Position numbers and translations under genes: made by a program. From assembly GCA_944321685.1 (NCBI GenBank), contig CALUMH010000006.1:1-64000 (forward strand): DNA of 64,000 nucleotides, read 5' to 3'. Positions 28,177 through 38,072 of the stretch are shown piece after piece. Each line of letters starts with the position of its first letter. Position 1 is the stretch's first letter. This DNA comes from an uncultured Muribaculaceae bacterium. GTDB taxonomy: Bacteria > Bacteroidota > Bacteroidia > Bacteroidales > Muribaculaceae. The notes beneath the pieces are model-generated. The model saw nothing but the letters and a program-made list of their open reading frames with translations, was not told where the DNA came from and ran no database searches.

Positions 28177-28977
28177 ATGACTTCTAAAATACGAAAACAA
28201 CAGGTGGTGGTTTCAATGACTTCGTTTCCCGAGGCAGTGAAATTTGCTGAACAGGCTATTCTGTCTATTTTGAATGGCTCGGTTCTTCCCGATAAATTGA
28301 TACTCTACCTTACTCTATCGCAATTTGCAGATAGCAAAGTTCCCGAAAGTTTAAGATTACTGTCTAAGATAAATTCCATCTTTGAAATTAGAAACTACGA
28401 CAGGGATATACGTTCTTATCGCAAGTTGATACCGGCATTGGCCGATTTCCCCGAAGCGGTGATTGTTACGGTTGATGACGATGTAGCATACCATAGGCAC
28501 ATGTTACGCGACCTGCTGAATCTGCATTCCGAAATTCCCGATGCTGTGCTGGCTCACCGGGCCAAATGTATTAAGTTTGGCAAGCCCTACCGTAATTGGA
28601 GAAAATATCGTTGGTATGATTTCTTGTTCAAGAGAATTCATAAGAGTTTCATGAACTTGCAGACAGGTGTAGGAGGAGTCTTGTATCCTCCACATTCCTT
28701 GAATGAAGATATGCTGGATGTGGAATTGTTTTCCAAAATCGCGCCGACTACCGACGATATTTGGTTTTGGGCTGCAGCCGTCAAGAACGGGTTTCCCGTG
28801 ATACCCGTACCGTTTGGACACAACAAACCTCACGGATTGAAAAAACCTAAGGAAATATCGTTGAAGACAACCAACTTTAAGGGGAAAACAGACCGCAACT
28901 TATCGGCATTTAATGCCATAATGGAGCATTATCCCGAAATAAAAAACATAATCCAAAGAACTCCACAGTTTCATTGA
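28177..28977 (+). CDS. Glycosyltransferase of a Bacteroidales family often found in polysaccharide loci
   Basis: A 266-residue protein with a GT-A-like layout: VVVSMTSFPEAVKFAEQAIL at the start, then IVTVDDDVAYH (about residues 91-101) as the metal-binding DxD motif, and PTTDDIWFWAAAVKNGF near 194. The family has no assigned reaction that I know. It lacks a signal peptide and membrane segment, so it acts in the cytoplasm on nucleotide sugars. It lies between the GT92-like and second Stealth genes in the same operon. Confidence 0.7.
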   Translation: MTSKIRKQQVVVSMTSFPEAVKFAEQAILSILNGSVLPDKLILYLTLSQFADSKVPESLRLLSKINSIFEIRNYDRDIRSYRKLIPALADFPEAVIVTVDDDVAYHRHMLRDLLNLHSEIPDAVLAHRAKCIKFGKPYRNWRKYRWYDFLFKRIHKSFMNLQTGVGGVLYPPHSLNEDMLDVELFSKIAPTTDDIWFWAAAVKNGFPVIPVPFGHNKPHGLKKPKEISLKTTNFKGKTDRNLSAFNAIMEHYPEIKNIIQRTPQFH

Positions 28978-29031
28978 TTAAATCTTTTTCTGTAAAAATT
29001 CAAAACAGTTTCTAAAATAAATTATAAGTTT

Positions 29032-29967
29032 ATGATAGACATCGACTTAGTTTATCTTTGGGTAAACGGCAACGACCCAAAGTGGATTGAAAAACGAAAT
29101 GCCTGCATAGGAGAACCTTCAAAAGCCGAAGAAAACTGTAAAGGTCGGTATGTAGATAATGGCGAATTGAAATTCAGCTTGCGCTCGGTGGAAAAATATG
29201 CTCCTTGGATACGGAAGATTTTTATCGTTACCGACAATCAAATACCCGAATGGCTTGACACCTCTAATCCAAAAATCCAAATAGTGGACCATACCGAGAT
29301 AATGCCGGCAGAGTGCCTGCCTTGCTTTAACTCGGCAGTAATCGAACATCACATATACCGCATACCGGGCCTTTCCGAACATTTTTTGTATGCCAACGAT
29401 GATACATATATAAATAAGCCGGTAACTCCCGAGGATTTTTTTGATAAAAAAGACCTTTTGCCCAAAATACGATTAAATCGTCGGCCTTACAGGAAACTGA
29501 CTCTCCTATACAGGACGAAAGTACTGAAAAGACGCTTGGGTAACTACGTCAAGACCATCCATAACGCAGCTCTGCTGATTGAAAAAAAATATGGCATTTA
29601 TTATAATGGCAAAACTCATCATAATATTGACGCTTACTTGAAAAGCAGCTACCGGCACACAAGGGAGGTATTCGACAGCGAAATAAGCGCCACGTTATCC
29701 AACCATGTGCGTTCTTCAAATGATATTCAACGGAACATATATTCCTATGCGGCTTTGGCCGAGAAACGCGGACACCTGTGTTATGTTACTCAACACACCT
29801 CCTTCAGGCTTCATATCAACAGCAGGAAACTTTATGAAAGATTTGAAAGATACAAGCCCATGCTATTTTGCATGAACGATTCGCAATTTGCCAGCGATGA
29901 AGACCGGAAATATGCAATTGCATTCCTAACCAAACTTTTCCCCGACAAGTCACTATTTGAGAAATAG
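29032..29967 (+). CDS. Stealth-family sugar-phosphate transferase (second copy)
   Basis: A 311-residue paralogue of the Stealth protein encoded at 26218. CR1 reads DIDLVYLWVNGNDPKW and CR2 NGELKFSLRSVEKYAPWIRKIFIV with GLSEHFLYANDDTYI. The middle (HHNIDAYLKSSYRHTREVF) and end (PMLFCMNDSQ) match the first copy in pattern but not in detail, so donor or acceptor probably differ. Last gene of the operon; a strong terminator follows 33 bp after the stop. Confidence 0.88.
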   Translation: MIDIDLVYLWVNGNDPKWIEKRNACIGEPSKAEENCKGRYVDNGELKFSLRSVEKYAPWIRKIFIVTDNQIPEWLDTSNPKIQIVDHTEIMPAECLPCFNSAVIEHHIYRIPGLSEHFLYANDDTYINKPVTPEDFFDKKDLLPKIRLNRRPYRKLTLLYRTKVLKRRLGNYVKTIHNAALLIEKKYGIYYNGKTHHNIDAYLKSSYRHTREVFDSEISATLSNHVRSSNDIQRNIYSYAALAEKRGHLCYVTQHTSFRLHINSRKLYERFERYKPMLFCMNDSQFASDEDRKYAIAFLTKLFPDKSLFEK

Positions 29968-29999
29968 AGTCTGTTTCAGAGTGTAACATCAGTGTGATT

Positions 30000-30043
30000 T
30001 GTGTGGAGTGCACGAGTTGTGTACTCCACACATTGTTTTTGTT
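30000..30043 (+). terminator. Terminator of the glycan operon
   Basis: A 10-bp perfect stem (TGTGTGGAGT / ACTCCACACA) can extend inward by four more pairs, with loop GAGTT, and is followed by TTGTTTTTGTT. Apart from this and the next promoter the 29968-30318 gap shows nothing. Confidence 0.85.
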
Positions 30044-30234
30044 CCATCAATTTCGGCACACACTCACTGTAACTGCTAATTCCGGTATTCCACTATTAAT
30101 ATGCTCACTAATTACTGGTACTGACTTAACAATCATTTATATCATTCATAAGAAACACCCGTAGTTTTTTGTATCGACAAGACTTTCATCGGTTTCCGGC
30201 ATAAATAATTGCCACCCCCGATTTCACATTTATG

Positions 30235-30265
30235 TTGATTATTCCGAAGATATTTCATACTTTTG
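30235..30265 (+). promoter_or_regulatory. Promoter of the M16 protease gene
   Basis: TTG at 30235-30237 and TACTTTTG at 30258-30265 are 20 bp apart, as in the Bacteroidetes consensus, and end 53 bp before the start codon. Confidence 0.55.
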
Positions 30266-30318
30266 TTACCAAGAGATCAACAATCATTGTTTTCAATTAT
30301 TAACTTTATTGTTTTCAC

Positions 30319-33240
30319 ATGACAAGTTTTATTAAACAATTAGGGCTGGCGGCAACCATTGCTGCCGTAGCTGTCCTGCAAAGTTGTTCGGGACACAGTT
30401 ATGAAACTGTTCCCGGCGACCCGTTAAACACACGTATTTATACACTCGACAACGGTCTGAAAGTGTACATGACCGTCAATAAAGACGAGCCGCGCGTACA
30501 GACGTATATTGCCGTGCGTGTGGGAGGAAAGAACGACCCGGCCGAAACCACTGGACTTGCTCACTACTTCGAGCATCTCATGTTCAAGGGTACCACACAC
30601 TTCGGCACACAGAATTATGAAGCCGAGAAACCGTTGCTCGACCAAATCGAGAAACAATTTGAAATATATCGCACAACCACCGACAGCCTGCAACGCCGGG
30701 CAATATACGCCACTATCGACAGCCTGTCGCAAGAAGCATCGAAATATGCCATTCCAAACGAATACGACAAGCTTATGTCGGCTATCGGCGCAACAGGCAC
30801 CAATGCCTACACAAGTTACGACGTGACTTGCTACACCGAGAACATTCCAAGCAACGAGATTGACAACTGGGCAAAAATCCAGGCCGACAGGTTCAAGAAT
30901 TGCGTAATCCGCGGTTTCCACACCGAGCTCGAAACGGTATATGAAGAATATAATATGTCGCTCACCAACGATATGCGAAAAGTAATCGAAGGCACATTCA
31001 ATTCATTGTTCCCCCACCACCCTTATGGCACACAAACCATACTCGGCACACAAGAACACTTGAAAAATCCGTCGATTACCAATATCAAGAATTACTACAA
31101 GCAATGGTATGTGCCCAATAACATGGCAATATGCCTTTCGGGCGACATCGACCCCGAACAGGCTATCGCCACAATCGATAAATACTTCGGCGACATGAAG
31201 CCTAATCCCAATTTGCCAAAGTTGGAAGTAAAACCCGAAGAACCCATCAACCAACCCATAAAACGAGATGTAACCGGTCTTGAAGCCGAAATGGTGACTC
31301 TCGGCTGGCGCATTCCGGCTGCGGCTTCGGCCGATGCCGACTTGGCTCAAGTGGTGTCATTAACCCTTTACAACGGACAAGCCGGACTCATCGACCTCGA
31401 CATAACACAGCAACAGAAAGCCCTTGGCGCATACTGTTTCCCATACCAGCTTGCCGATTGCGGTGCTTTCTTCATGGCCGGACAACCCAAAGCCGGACAA
31501 TCACTCGACGAAGTGAAAGACTTGTTGCTTGCCGAAGTTGACAAATTGCGCCGTGGCGATTTCGATGAAAAATTGCTCCAAGCCAACATCAACAATTTCA
31601 AGTTAGGGCAAATGCAGGCAATGGACAGCAACGAAGGCCGTGCCGACTGGTATGTAAACTCTTTCGTCAACGGCACTTCATGGAGCGATGAAGTTACGCA
31701 GCTCGACCGTCTTTCAAAGTTGACGAAAGAAGACGTTATGGCTTTCGCCGACAAATATCTGTCCGACTCAAGCTATGTGGTCGTTTACAAGCACCAAGGC
31801 ATCGACCCCAATCAGCACAAAATCGACAAGCCGGTCATCACCCCCATCGCAATGAACCGCGACACAGCCAGCACATTCCTGCGTGAAATGCAGGCTGCAG
31901 CCCAAGCTGTGAAACCCATCGAGCCGGTATTTGTCGATTACGCCAAGGATTTATCGGTAAGCGAACCTAAACCGGGATTGCAAACCATATACAAGCAGAA
32001 CACATCGAACGACGTGTTCCAATTGATATATATCTACGACCTTGGCTCAATCAACGACAAATTACTGGGAACAGCCGGTCAATACCTCAACTTCCTTGGA
32101 ACAAGCGACATGACTGCCGAAGAAGTGCGCAGCGAATTTTACCGCCTTGCTTGCGGCTTCAGCGTAAACCCGGGCTCCGAACGTTCTTACATCACTTTGT
32201 CGGGATTGAACGAGAATATGCCTCAAGCAGTGGCTTTGCTTGAAAAATTGCTCAATGATGCACAAGTTGACAAGAATGCCTACAACCGGCTGGTTGAAAA
32301 TATCCTGAAACAACGCACCGACGACAAATCAAGCCAATGGGCAAACTTCAACTGCCTGACTGCATACATGGTGTGGGGTGCTAAAAATCCCACCAACAAC
32401 GTGCCGACTGAAAAAGAATTGCGTTCTCTCGACCCGCAAAAGCTAATCGACTGCCTGCGTAATCTTTCAACCTACAAGCACCGTGTGGCATATTACGGAC
32501 CGAGTTCACAAGAAGACTTCCTTGCTCTGCTTGACAAGGAACACAAGACTGCCGAAACACTGAAAGACCTGCCCGAAAGTGTATCACGAGAAATGACACA
32601 AACGCCCGAAACCACGGTTTACATTGCTCCATACAATGCAAAGCAAATTTATATGTTGCAATACTCAAACGATGGACGTAAGTTCGACCCGACTGTGGAA
32701 AACGGACGTCGCCTTTACAACGAATACTTCGGCGGTGGCATGAATGCAATAGTATTCCAGGAAATGCGCGAAAGCCGCAGCCTCGCTTACACGGCAACGG
32801 CCGGCCTGCGTGCACCGGGCAAGAAAGATTTCGATTATTGCTACCAAACGTTTATTGCCACCCAAAACGACAAGATGGCCGATGCAACCACAGCATTCAA
32901 CGAAATTATCAATGATATGCCGATATCGCAACAGGCATTTGACCTTGCTCGCAACGGATACATAGCCCGCCTGCGCACCGACCGCATAATCAAGTCCGAC
33001 GTGATTTGGTCATACATCAATGCACAAGATCTCGGCTTAACCACCGACTACCGCATTTCGCTCTACGACTTCCTGCAAAACGCTACCATGCAAGATGTCA
33101 TCGACTTCCAGCAAAAGTGGGTAAAAGGACGCACCTACCACTATGGCATACTCGGCGACAAGCGGCAACTCGACATGAAAGCCTTGAAGAAAATAGGCCC
33201 GGTTGTAGAATTGACACCCGAGCAAATCTTCGGTTATTGA
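30319..33240 (+). CDS. M16-family zinc metallopeptidase, lipoprotein
   Basis: A 973-residue insulinase/pitrilysin-type protease with two M16 halves. The inverted zinc motif is H82-Y-F-E85-H86, and the third ligand is likely the Glu in TVYEE (about 206-210). The second half (from about 510) lacks HxxEH, as usual, and carries the R/Y substrate motif region SRSLAYTATAGL. The signal peptide ends in the lipobox LQSC with Cys23, so it is lipid-anchored in the envelope, probably facing the periplasm. Such enzymes degrade peptides in a closed chamber. It is a single-gene unit with its own promoter and terminator. Confidence 0.93.
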   Translation: MTSFIKQLGLAATIAAVAVLQSCSGHSYETVPGDPLNTRIYTLDNGLKVYMTVNKDEPRVQTYIAVRVGGKNDPAETTGLAHYFEHLMFKGTTHFGTQNYEAEKPLLDQIEKQFEIYRTTTDSLQRRAIYATIDSLSQEASKYAIPNEYDKLMSAIGATGTNAYTSYDVTCYTENIPSNEIDNWAKIQADRFKNCVIRGFHTELETVYEEYNMSLTNDMRKVIEGTFNSLFPHHPYGTQTILGTQEHLKNPSITNIKNYYKQWYVPNNMAICLSGDIDPEQAIATIDKYFGDMKPNPNLPKLEVKPEEPINQPIKRDVTGLEAEMVTLGWRIPAAASADADLAQVVSLTLYNGQAGLIDLDITQQQKALGAYCFPYQLADCGAFFMAGQPKAGQSLDEVKDLLLAEVDKLRRGDFDEKLLQANINNFKLGQMQAMDSNEGRADWYVNSFVNGTSWSDEVTQLDRLSKLTKEDVMAFADKYLSDSSYVVVYKHQGIDPNQHKIDKPVITPIAMNRDTASTFLREMQAAAQAVKPIEPVFVDYAKDLSVSEPKPGLQTIYKQNTSNDVFQLIYIYDLGSINDKLLGTAGQYLNFLGTSDMTAEEVRSEFYRLACGFSVNPGSERSYITLSGLNENMPQAVALLEKLLNDAQVDKNAYNRLVENILKQRTDDKSSQWANFNCLTAYMVWGAKNPTNNVPTEKELRSLDPQKLIDCLRNLSTYKHRVAYYGPSSQEDFLALLDKEHKTAETLKDLPESVSREMTQTPETTVYIAPYNAKQIYMLQYSNDGRKFDPTVENGRRLYNEYFGGGMNAIVFQEMRESRSLAYTATAGLRAPGKKDFDYCYQTFIATQNDKMADATTAFNEIINDMPISQQAFDLARNGYIARLRTDRIIKSDVIWSYINAQDLGLTTDYRISLYDFLQNATMQDVIDFQQKWVKGRTYHYGILGDKRQLDMKALKKIGPVVELTPEQIFGY

Positions 33241-33327
33241 TATGCATATACACAACCCATGTTTAACCGTCAGGAAACTGTTCTGAAAACCTGAACCGGT
33301 AAACATCAAGACAAAATCCCCAAAAAC

Positions 33328-33395
33328 GGCTTCGGGAATGCCCGGCATAAAGCATAAAAGCAAATTGCCCGGTATTCCCGAAGCCATAATTTTTC
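33328..33395 (+). terminator. Terminator of the M16 protease gene
   Basis: GGCTTCGGGAAT (33328-33339) pairs perfectly with ATTCCCGAAGCC (33374-33385), with further CCGG pairing toward the loop, and is followed by ATAATTTTTC. It lies 88 bp after the stop. Confidence 0.75.
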
Positions 33396-33483
33396 ATGTG
33401 CCATAATACAGACAAGTTACAACTTATACCGAAGTATATGGGCAATAATATCCCTACTTTGCCGCTCGTTGCCTTTTTATTTG

Positions 33484-33491
33484 TATTTTTG
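33484..33491 (+). promoter_or_regulatory. TAnnTTTG promoter element of the porin gene
   Basis: TATTTTTG followed by C is a consensus match. A TTTG at 33458-33461 lies 22 bp upstream. The start codon is 65 bp downstream. Together with the terminator this accounts for the 33241-33556 gap. Confidence 0.55.
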
Positions 33492-33556
33492 CAAACGAAT
33501 ATTTGAGCTTGACTTAAATTTCACACAAATACTTTGCACACTTCACAGCAAATTCA

Positions 33557-35539
33557 ATGAGAATAAAACATCATGTAATATATTTCGCGGCTTTGCTTGT
33601 GGCATCAATACTGCTGCCGCCTTATACCGTTTCGGCTAAAGACGTGGTGGTGGAACCGTCATACGCATGGACCGTATCGGAACCGCTTGGATTGCGATAC
33701 ACGTCAACAATCGACACACTGCAATACAATTACCATCTACAAGCAATCCCATCGATGGTCAGCAAGGCTTACGCTACCACAGGCAACCTTGGAGCCGAAG
33801 GCCAAAACCAAATTTTCTTTGAACGCCCCGAAATTTCACATTTCTTCTTTGAAGATGCATTATATGCCTGGCTGCCATCGGTAAAGACCCAAAAGTATTA
33901 CAACACAAGGATACCCATGACAATCTTGTCGTATAATACCGGCGGAACAAGCGAAAACACACAAGACCGCCTTTCGGCAGTGTTCTCGGGTAATGTAAAC
34001 AAGGCCATCGAAGCCGGTGCCGCAATGGACTATTTATATTCAAAGGGTACCTATGAAGGACAGGCGACATCCGATTTCACTTGGCGCGTTTTCGGTTCAT
34101 ACACCGGCGACCGCTATGAATTGCAAGCATTTTTCAACAGTTACAATTTCCTGAACAAGGAGAACGGCGGTATAACCGACGACCGATATATCACCGATCC
34201 GGCCGCTGTACAGGGCGGAACAACCACCGTCAACAACAAGACTATACCGACCAACCTGACAAACGCTCATTCCCGCATATACGGAACGGAATTATACTTG
34301 AACCACCGTTACAAAGTGGGATATTATGAAAACCACCGCGACTCGGTGACCGATACCATCGTAAGTCGCACATATATCCCCGTCACAAGTTTCATTTGGA
34401 CAATGAATTACAAGAGCAACAGGCACTTGTTCCTGAATGAAGGCTCTTCCGACACTACATATTTCAAAAACACCTATTTCTCACTCGATGGCACTAACGA
34501 TGAAACAAGCTACTGGAAACTTACCAATACGCTTGGGATTTCGATGCTTGAAGGATTTAACAAATATGCCAAATTCGGACTTGCCGCATATGTAACACAC
34601 GAAATTCGTAAATACACGCAATACACCGACACCGTAGATGCCACAACCACCGACAACGGCTTGCCGACCCCATTGCCGCAATATTCATTGCCTCATAATT
34701 ACACCGAAAACGTGATATGGGTAGGCGGACAGCTGACCAAGCAACGTGGTTCGCTTATCACCTATAATGCCACGGCTCAATTCGGTTTAGTCGGCTCGGT
34801 GGCGGGCGATATTGATGTATCGGGCGACATTTCCACCAAATTCAGGCTGAAAAGCGACAGTGTTAAAATCACCGGATACGGATATTTCAAAAACAAGTCG
34901 GTTCCATACTTCATCAACAATTATGTTTCCAACCACTTTATTTGGCAAAACGATTTTGGAAAAGAGCGGCGCGTGAGATTGGGCGGAATGCTCGATTTCC
35001 CTCTTACCCGTACAAGCGCCAATGTGGGAGTGGAAAACATTCAGAATTTCATCTATTTCGATAATTCGGGAATGCCTGCGCAAAATAGTGGCAACATCCA
35101 GATTTTCAGTGCAACAGTCAACCAAAATTTCAAATTCGGCATTTTTAACTGGAACAACTCTCTCACCTACCAGACATCTACGGATGAGAATGTGCTGCCG
35201 CTGCCTAAATTTTCGATTTATTCCAATATGTTCCTGCAATTCACCATTGCCCGTGTGCTGCACGTGCAACTCGGCGTGGATTTCAATTACTACACCCGAT
35301 ATTATGCCCCGGCCTATAATCCCGCAATCATGGCATTCCACACCCAGCACGAGGTTATGTGCGGAAACTTTGCTTTCATGAACGCATATGCCAACATGAA
35401 ACTTAAGAAAACACGCTTTTTCGTGATGATGAGCCACGTGAACGAGAGTTTCTTGGGCGGGGATTATTTTGCCATTCCCCACTATCCTCTCAACGGGATG
35501 AAATTCCAGATGGGACTGTCGGTTGACTTTGCCAATTAA
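33557..35539 (+). CDS. Putative outer-membrane porin (Porin_10 type)
   Basis: A 660-residue outer-membrane beta-barrel candidate with a cleavable signal peptide (about residues 1-27, ending VSA). From about residue 90 it has alternating aromatic-polar strands, and it ends in a short strand with a C-terminal aromatic region (MGLSVDFAN), as in barrels. The N-terminal part PLGLRYTSTIDTLQYNYHLQAIP and RIPMTILSYNTGG match the Bacteroidetes putative-porin family PF14121. Substrate unknown. A solute-binding-type gene follows after 23 bp, possibly co-transcribed. Confidence 0.8.
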   Translation: MRIKHHVIYFAALLVASILLPPYTVSAKDVVVEPSYAWTVSEPLGLRYTSTIDTLQYNYHLQAIPSMVSKAYATTGNLGAEGQNQIFFERPEISHFFFEDALYAWLPSVKTQKYYNTRIPMTILSYNTGGTSENTQDRLSAVFSGNVNKAIEAGAAMDYLYSKGTYEGQATSDFTWRVFGSYTGDRYELQAFFNSYNFLNKENGGITDDRYITDPAAVQGGTTTVNNKTIPTNLTNAHSRIYGTELYLNHRYKVGYYENHRDSVTDTIVSRTYIPVTSFIWTMNYKSNRHLFLNEGSSDTTYFKNTYFSLDGTNDETSYWKLTNTLGISMLEGFNKYAKFGLAAYVTHEIRKYTQYTDTVDATTTDNGLPTPLPQYSLPHNYTENVIWVGGQLTKQRGSLITYNATAQFGLVGSVAGDIDVSGDISTKFRLKSDSVKITGYGYFKNKSVPYFINNYVSNHFIWQNDFGKERRVRLGGMLDFPLTRTSANVGVENIQNFIYFDNSGMPAQNSGNIQIFSATVNQNFKFGIFNWNNSLTYQTSTDENVLPLPKFSIYSNMFLQFTIARVLHVQLGVDFNYYTRYYAPAYNPAIMAFHTQHEVMCGNFAFMNAYANMKLKKTRFFVMMSHVNESFLGGDYFAIPHYPLNGMKFQMGLSVDFAN

Positions 35540-35562
35540 CGCCACCCAAAAAACTCCCACAC

Positions 35563-36384
35563 ATGAATATGCGACAAAACACAACGCTCAAGAAAGGCAA
35601 CATAGCCTTATACATCGTGCTGATTATCGCCGTTATTTCAATAATGGTATCACTGAAACATTGCGCCGCTTCCCCCCATGTGGCAACCGAAAAAAGCGGT
35701 AACGACACCATAAATATCGCAATCGAATATTCACCCCTGTCGCTTTACACCTATGACGATACCCTGGGTGGCTTCAGCTACGATTTCATGAGAATGGTTG
35801 AAAACGTGTCGCGGCATAAATTCGTATTCCACCCGATTGTAACACTTGAAAGCACACTTGCCGGTCTTGACAACGGCAAATACGACATGGTGATAGCCCA
35901 ATTCCCCTCGACAAAAGAAAATAAAGAGAAATATGCCTTCTCCGATGCATTGCACCTCGACCGCCAGGTGCTCATTCAATTGAAAGACAGTTGTGGGAAC
36001 ATCACCGTAAAATCACAACTCGACCTTGCAAATGACACGGTATATATAGTCAAAGGCTCACCCATGCATTCCAGGCTGACAAACCTCGGCAGGGAAATAG
36101 GCGACACTATATTCATAGCCGAAGACGCAGTTTACGGACCCGAACAGTTGTTCCTGCGCACAGCCACGGGCGAAATAAAATATGCCGTGATAAACGAGTC
36201 GATTGCGGCGCAACTTGCAAAATTATATCCCGCCGTGGATTACAGCACCGAAATAAGTTTCTCTCAATTCCAACCGGTGATATTGCGCGCCACCGACACC
36301 GTAATGCGCGACAGTCTCAACCATTGGATTGAAACAGTCAAGCTGTCCAAGTCATACAAGTCGTTACAATCACGTTATTTTTAA
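35563..36384 (+). CDS. Solute-binding (SBP_bac_3-type) protein with N-terminal membrane anchor
   Basis: A 273-residue protein with one hydrophobic segment (about residues 14-31) and a family 3 solute-binding fold: INIAIEYSPLSLYTYDDTLGGFSYDFMRMV, YDMVIAQFPSTKENKEKYAFSDAL. It lacks an ABC permease or ATPase partner nearby. Its layout is like the first half of the MltF-like transglycosylase at 46486 but without the lytic domain, so it may sense a muropeptide or amino acid rather than feed a transporter. A Cys at residue 34 lies just after the hydrophobic segment, so lipid attachment is possible but the lipobox (VSLKHC) is poor. Its end overlaps the convergent lipoprotein gene by 4 bp. Confidence 0.7.
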   Translation: MNMRQNTTLKKGNIALYIVLIIAVISIMVSLKHCAASPHVATEKSGNDTINIAIEYSPLSLYTYDDTLGGFSYDFMRMVENVSRHKFVFHPIVTLESTLAGLDNGKYDMVIAQFPSTKENKEKYAFSDALHLDRQVLIQLKDSCGNITVKSQLDLANDTVYIVKGSPMHSRLTNLGREIGDTIFIAEDAVYGPEQLFLRTATGEIKYAVINESIAAQLAKLYPAVDYSTEISFSQFQPVILRATDTVMRDSLNHWIETVKLSKSYKSLQSRYF

Positions 36385-37007
36385 AATTCTTTGTCGATTA
36401 CGGCCCAAAACCCTTCTGTTTCCCCTTGTAACGTCACAAGATACCATAATGTGGCAGCAGTCTCTTTATAAAGAACGGCATCAGCCACTTGTTGCTTCAC
36501 TCCGTTAATCTTCACCCCAACCTGACTGTTTCCATCCCACACCATGGCAACTCTTTTGCCTGTGTTTATATCTATGAATTCAATCCTGCCGCCATTTTGC
36601 GTCACCATCACTCCCGGCTCGCCGTAAACCAACGAGATACCGTTACCCGAAATCCTCATTGTGGCATCGGCCAATTTATCATCGATATTTGCCATAAGGC
36701 TGTCCTTGACAGTCACGGTACACACCAAGTCGTTGAACTGCGTCAAAAACAACACCTCGGCTTTTCCCTCCCCCACTGCCGTCAATATTGCTTTACGCCC
36801 TTCCCGACGCGCAGTCACCACACTTTCATCGCTGCTCTCAAGCGCAAAATCAAGTTCACCGGTCACCGATATTTCGGCTTCGTCTCCGGGCAACAATCCA
36901 ACCGAATATTGCGACAAAGAAAATTCTATGGAAGGGGCTTTGGAACATGAAAACAACATGGTTCCACAAAACAACAGCAACAATATGGCACACTTTGCAT
37001 TTAACAT
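36381..37007 (-). CDS. Lipoprotein of unknown function with an Ig-like (BIG2-type) domain
   Basis: A 208-residue lipoprotein. The signal peptide ends in LFSC with Cys21. Residues about 28-100 have the bacterial Ig-like pattern (FSLSQYSVGLLPGDEAEISVTG, AVGEGKAEVLF). The rest is a beta-rich domain I do not recognise. It lies 3 bp after the secreted endonuclease gene and is probably its operon partner, downstream of cardiolipin synthase. Confidence 0.7.
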   Translation of the reverse strand: MLNAKCAILLLLFCGTMLFSCSKAPSIEFSLSQYSVGLLPGDEAEISVTGELDFALESSDESVVTARREGRKAILTAVGEGKAEVLFLTQFNDLVCTVTVKDSLMANIDDKLADATMRISGNGISLVYGEPGVMVTQNGGRIEFIDINTGKRVAMVWDGNSQVGVKINGVKQQVADAVLYKETAATLWYLVTLQGETEGFWAVIDKEF

Positions 37008-37010
37008 ACC

Positions 37011-38057
37011 CTACTTTATTTCTATGGTTACCTTACCTTTCATTTCTCCTGCCGAAAAGAATAATTCATGAAGCCCTAAGCCCAATTCATTTGCAGGTAT
37101 GTAATCTTCGGCCACAATTCTGCCGTCAACACTCCATATCGCCCCGCTTGGCACATAACTGCTGCGCAACCGGATTGTATCACCGGGAGCATAAGTCGAG
37201 CGCAGGAAGTCGTCGGCAGCATCATCGTTCCCTTCGTCAAAGCCAAACGGCACCTCGGCCAATTCTCCCCAAATGTGGTCGGCAAGCCATGGGTAATCCA
37301 CAAAAGGATTTCGATTTCCCTGTTTTTCATATACCGCATCGTTGCGTTCCTGTTCTTTAAGCCCTACCGGGTCCGACTTGTGCCATGCGAGCATCAATTC
37401 CCTTGCACGCTTGTTGAATACCGGATATGAACCTTCGAGGAACAAATTCCATGCCCCGCCCTGCCACACAAATTCGCCGCCATAACAGGCTGCCACATAC
37501 ATCAGCACACGTGCCACGTCACCCTTATATTCATCACAAGGTTCGTATGCCGTGAAAATGGTGCCTTCGATACTTGCATTTCCTATGGCGACAACACCGT
37601 TATCAAATAATGCGGCATCATCCACATTCCATGGAATTAAACCCTGTTTAAGCCCGGCCACGCTGCTTGCACAAGGGAACACATTATGCAAATCCAAAGA
37701 TATATCCATTGCATAAGGTACCTTGTCGCCTGCCCACTCGGGATACGCAACATGGCAATGACTCATGCCTGCGGGAATACCGCCGCCGGGCAGAAATTCA
37801 ATTTTATCGGGAGAAAACATATCCCACACCGAGCCGTCGTTGCACCTGTCGGTTTCATTAAAAATATCCCATAACATATTTTCGTCGAACCGAGTCATCA
37901 CATTCTCTCGGTTCCTGATGGCTATCCTCAATGCTTCCATTAATTCTTCGCCCGACAATCCGGCAAGCGAACCCGGATAATATTCTTCATGGCCGCCACC
38001 CTCGACCTGTAATGCCGAGACAACAAGCAAAACCAATACCGCTATATACCTTTCCAT
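37011..38057 (-). CDS. Secreted endonuclease I-family nuclease
   Basis: A 348-residue protein with a signal peptide (about residues 1-19) and an Endonuclease_1 domain. Diagnostic segments are WDMFSP, a metal-site region around GMSHCHVAYPEWAG, and QGNRNPFVDYPWLADHIWG, in which the His-Asn-type beta-beta-alpha metal motif of the family ends. Related enzymes cut DNA non-specifically outside the cell or in the periplasm, for nutrition or DNA clearance. The C-terminal ~90 residues (from about 260) look like an added beta-domain and end ELFFSAGEMKGKVTIEIK. Its gene is 15 bp after cardiolipin synthase and 3 bp before the Ig-like lipoprotein. Confidence 0.85.
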   Translation of the reverse strand: MERYIAVLVLLVVSALQVEGGGHEEYYPGSLAGLSGEELMEALRIAIRNRENVMTRFDENMLWDIFNETDRCNDGSVWDMFSPDKIEFLPGGGIPAGMSHCHVAYPEWAGDKVPYAMDISLDLHNVFPCASSVAGLKQGLIPWNVDDAALFDNGVVAIGNASIEGTIFTAYEPCDEYKGDVARVLMYVAACYGGEFVWQGGAWNLFLEGSYPVFNKRARELMLAWHKSDPVGLKEQERNDAVYEKQGNRNPFVDYPWLADHIWGELAEVPFGFDEGNDDAADDFLRSTYAPGDTIRLRSSYVPSGAIWSVDGRIVAEDYIPANELGLGLHELFFSAGEMKGKVTIEIK

Positions 38058-38072
38058 AAAAACAGCTATTAA

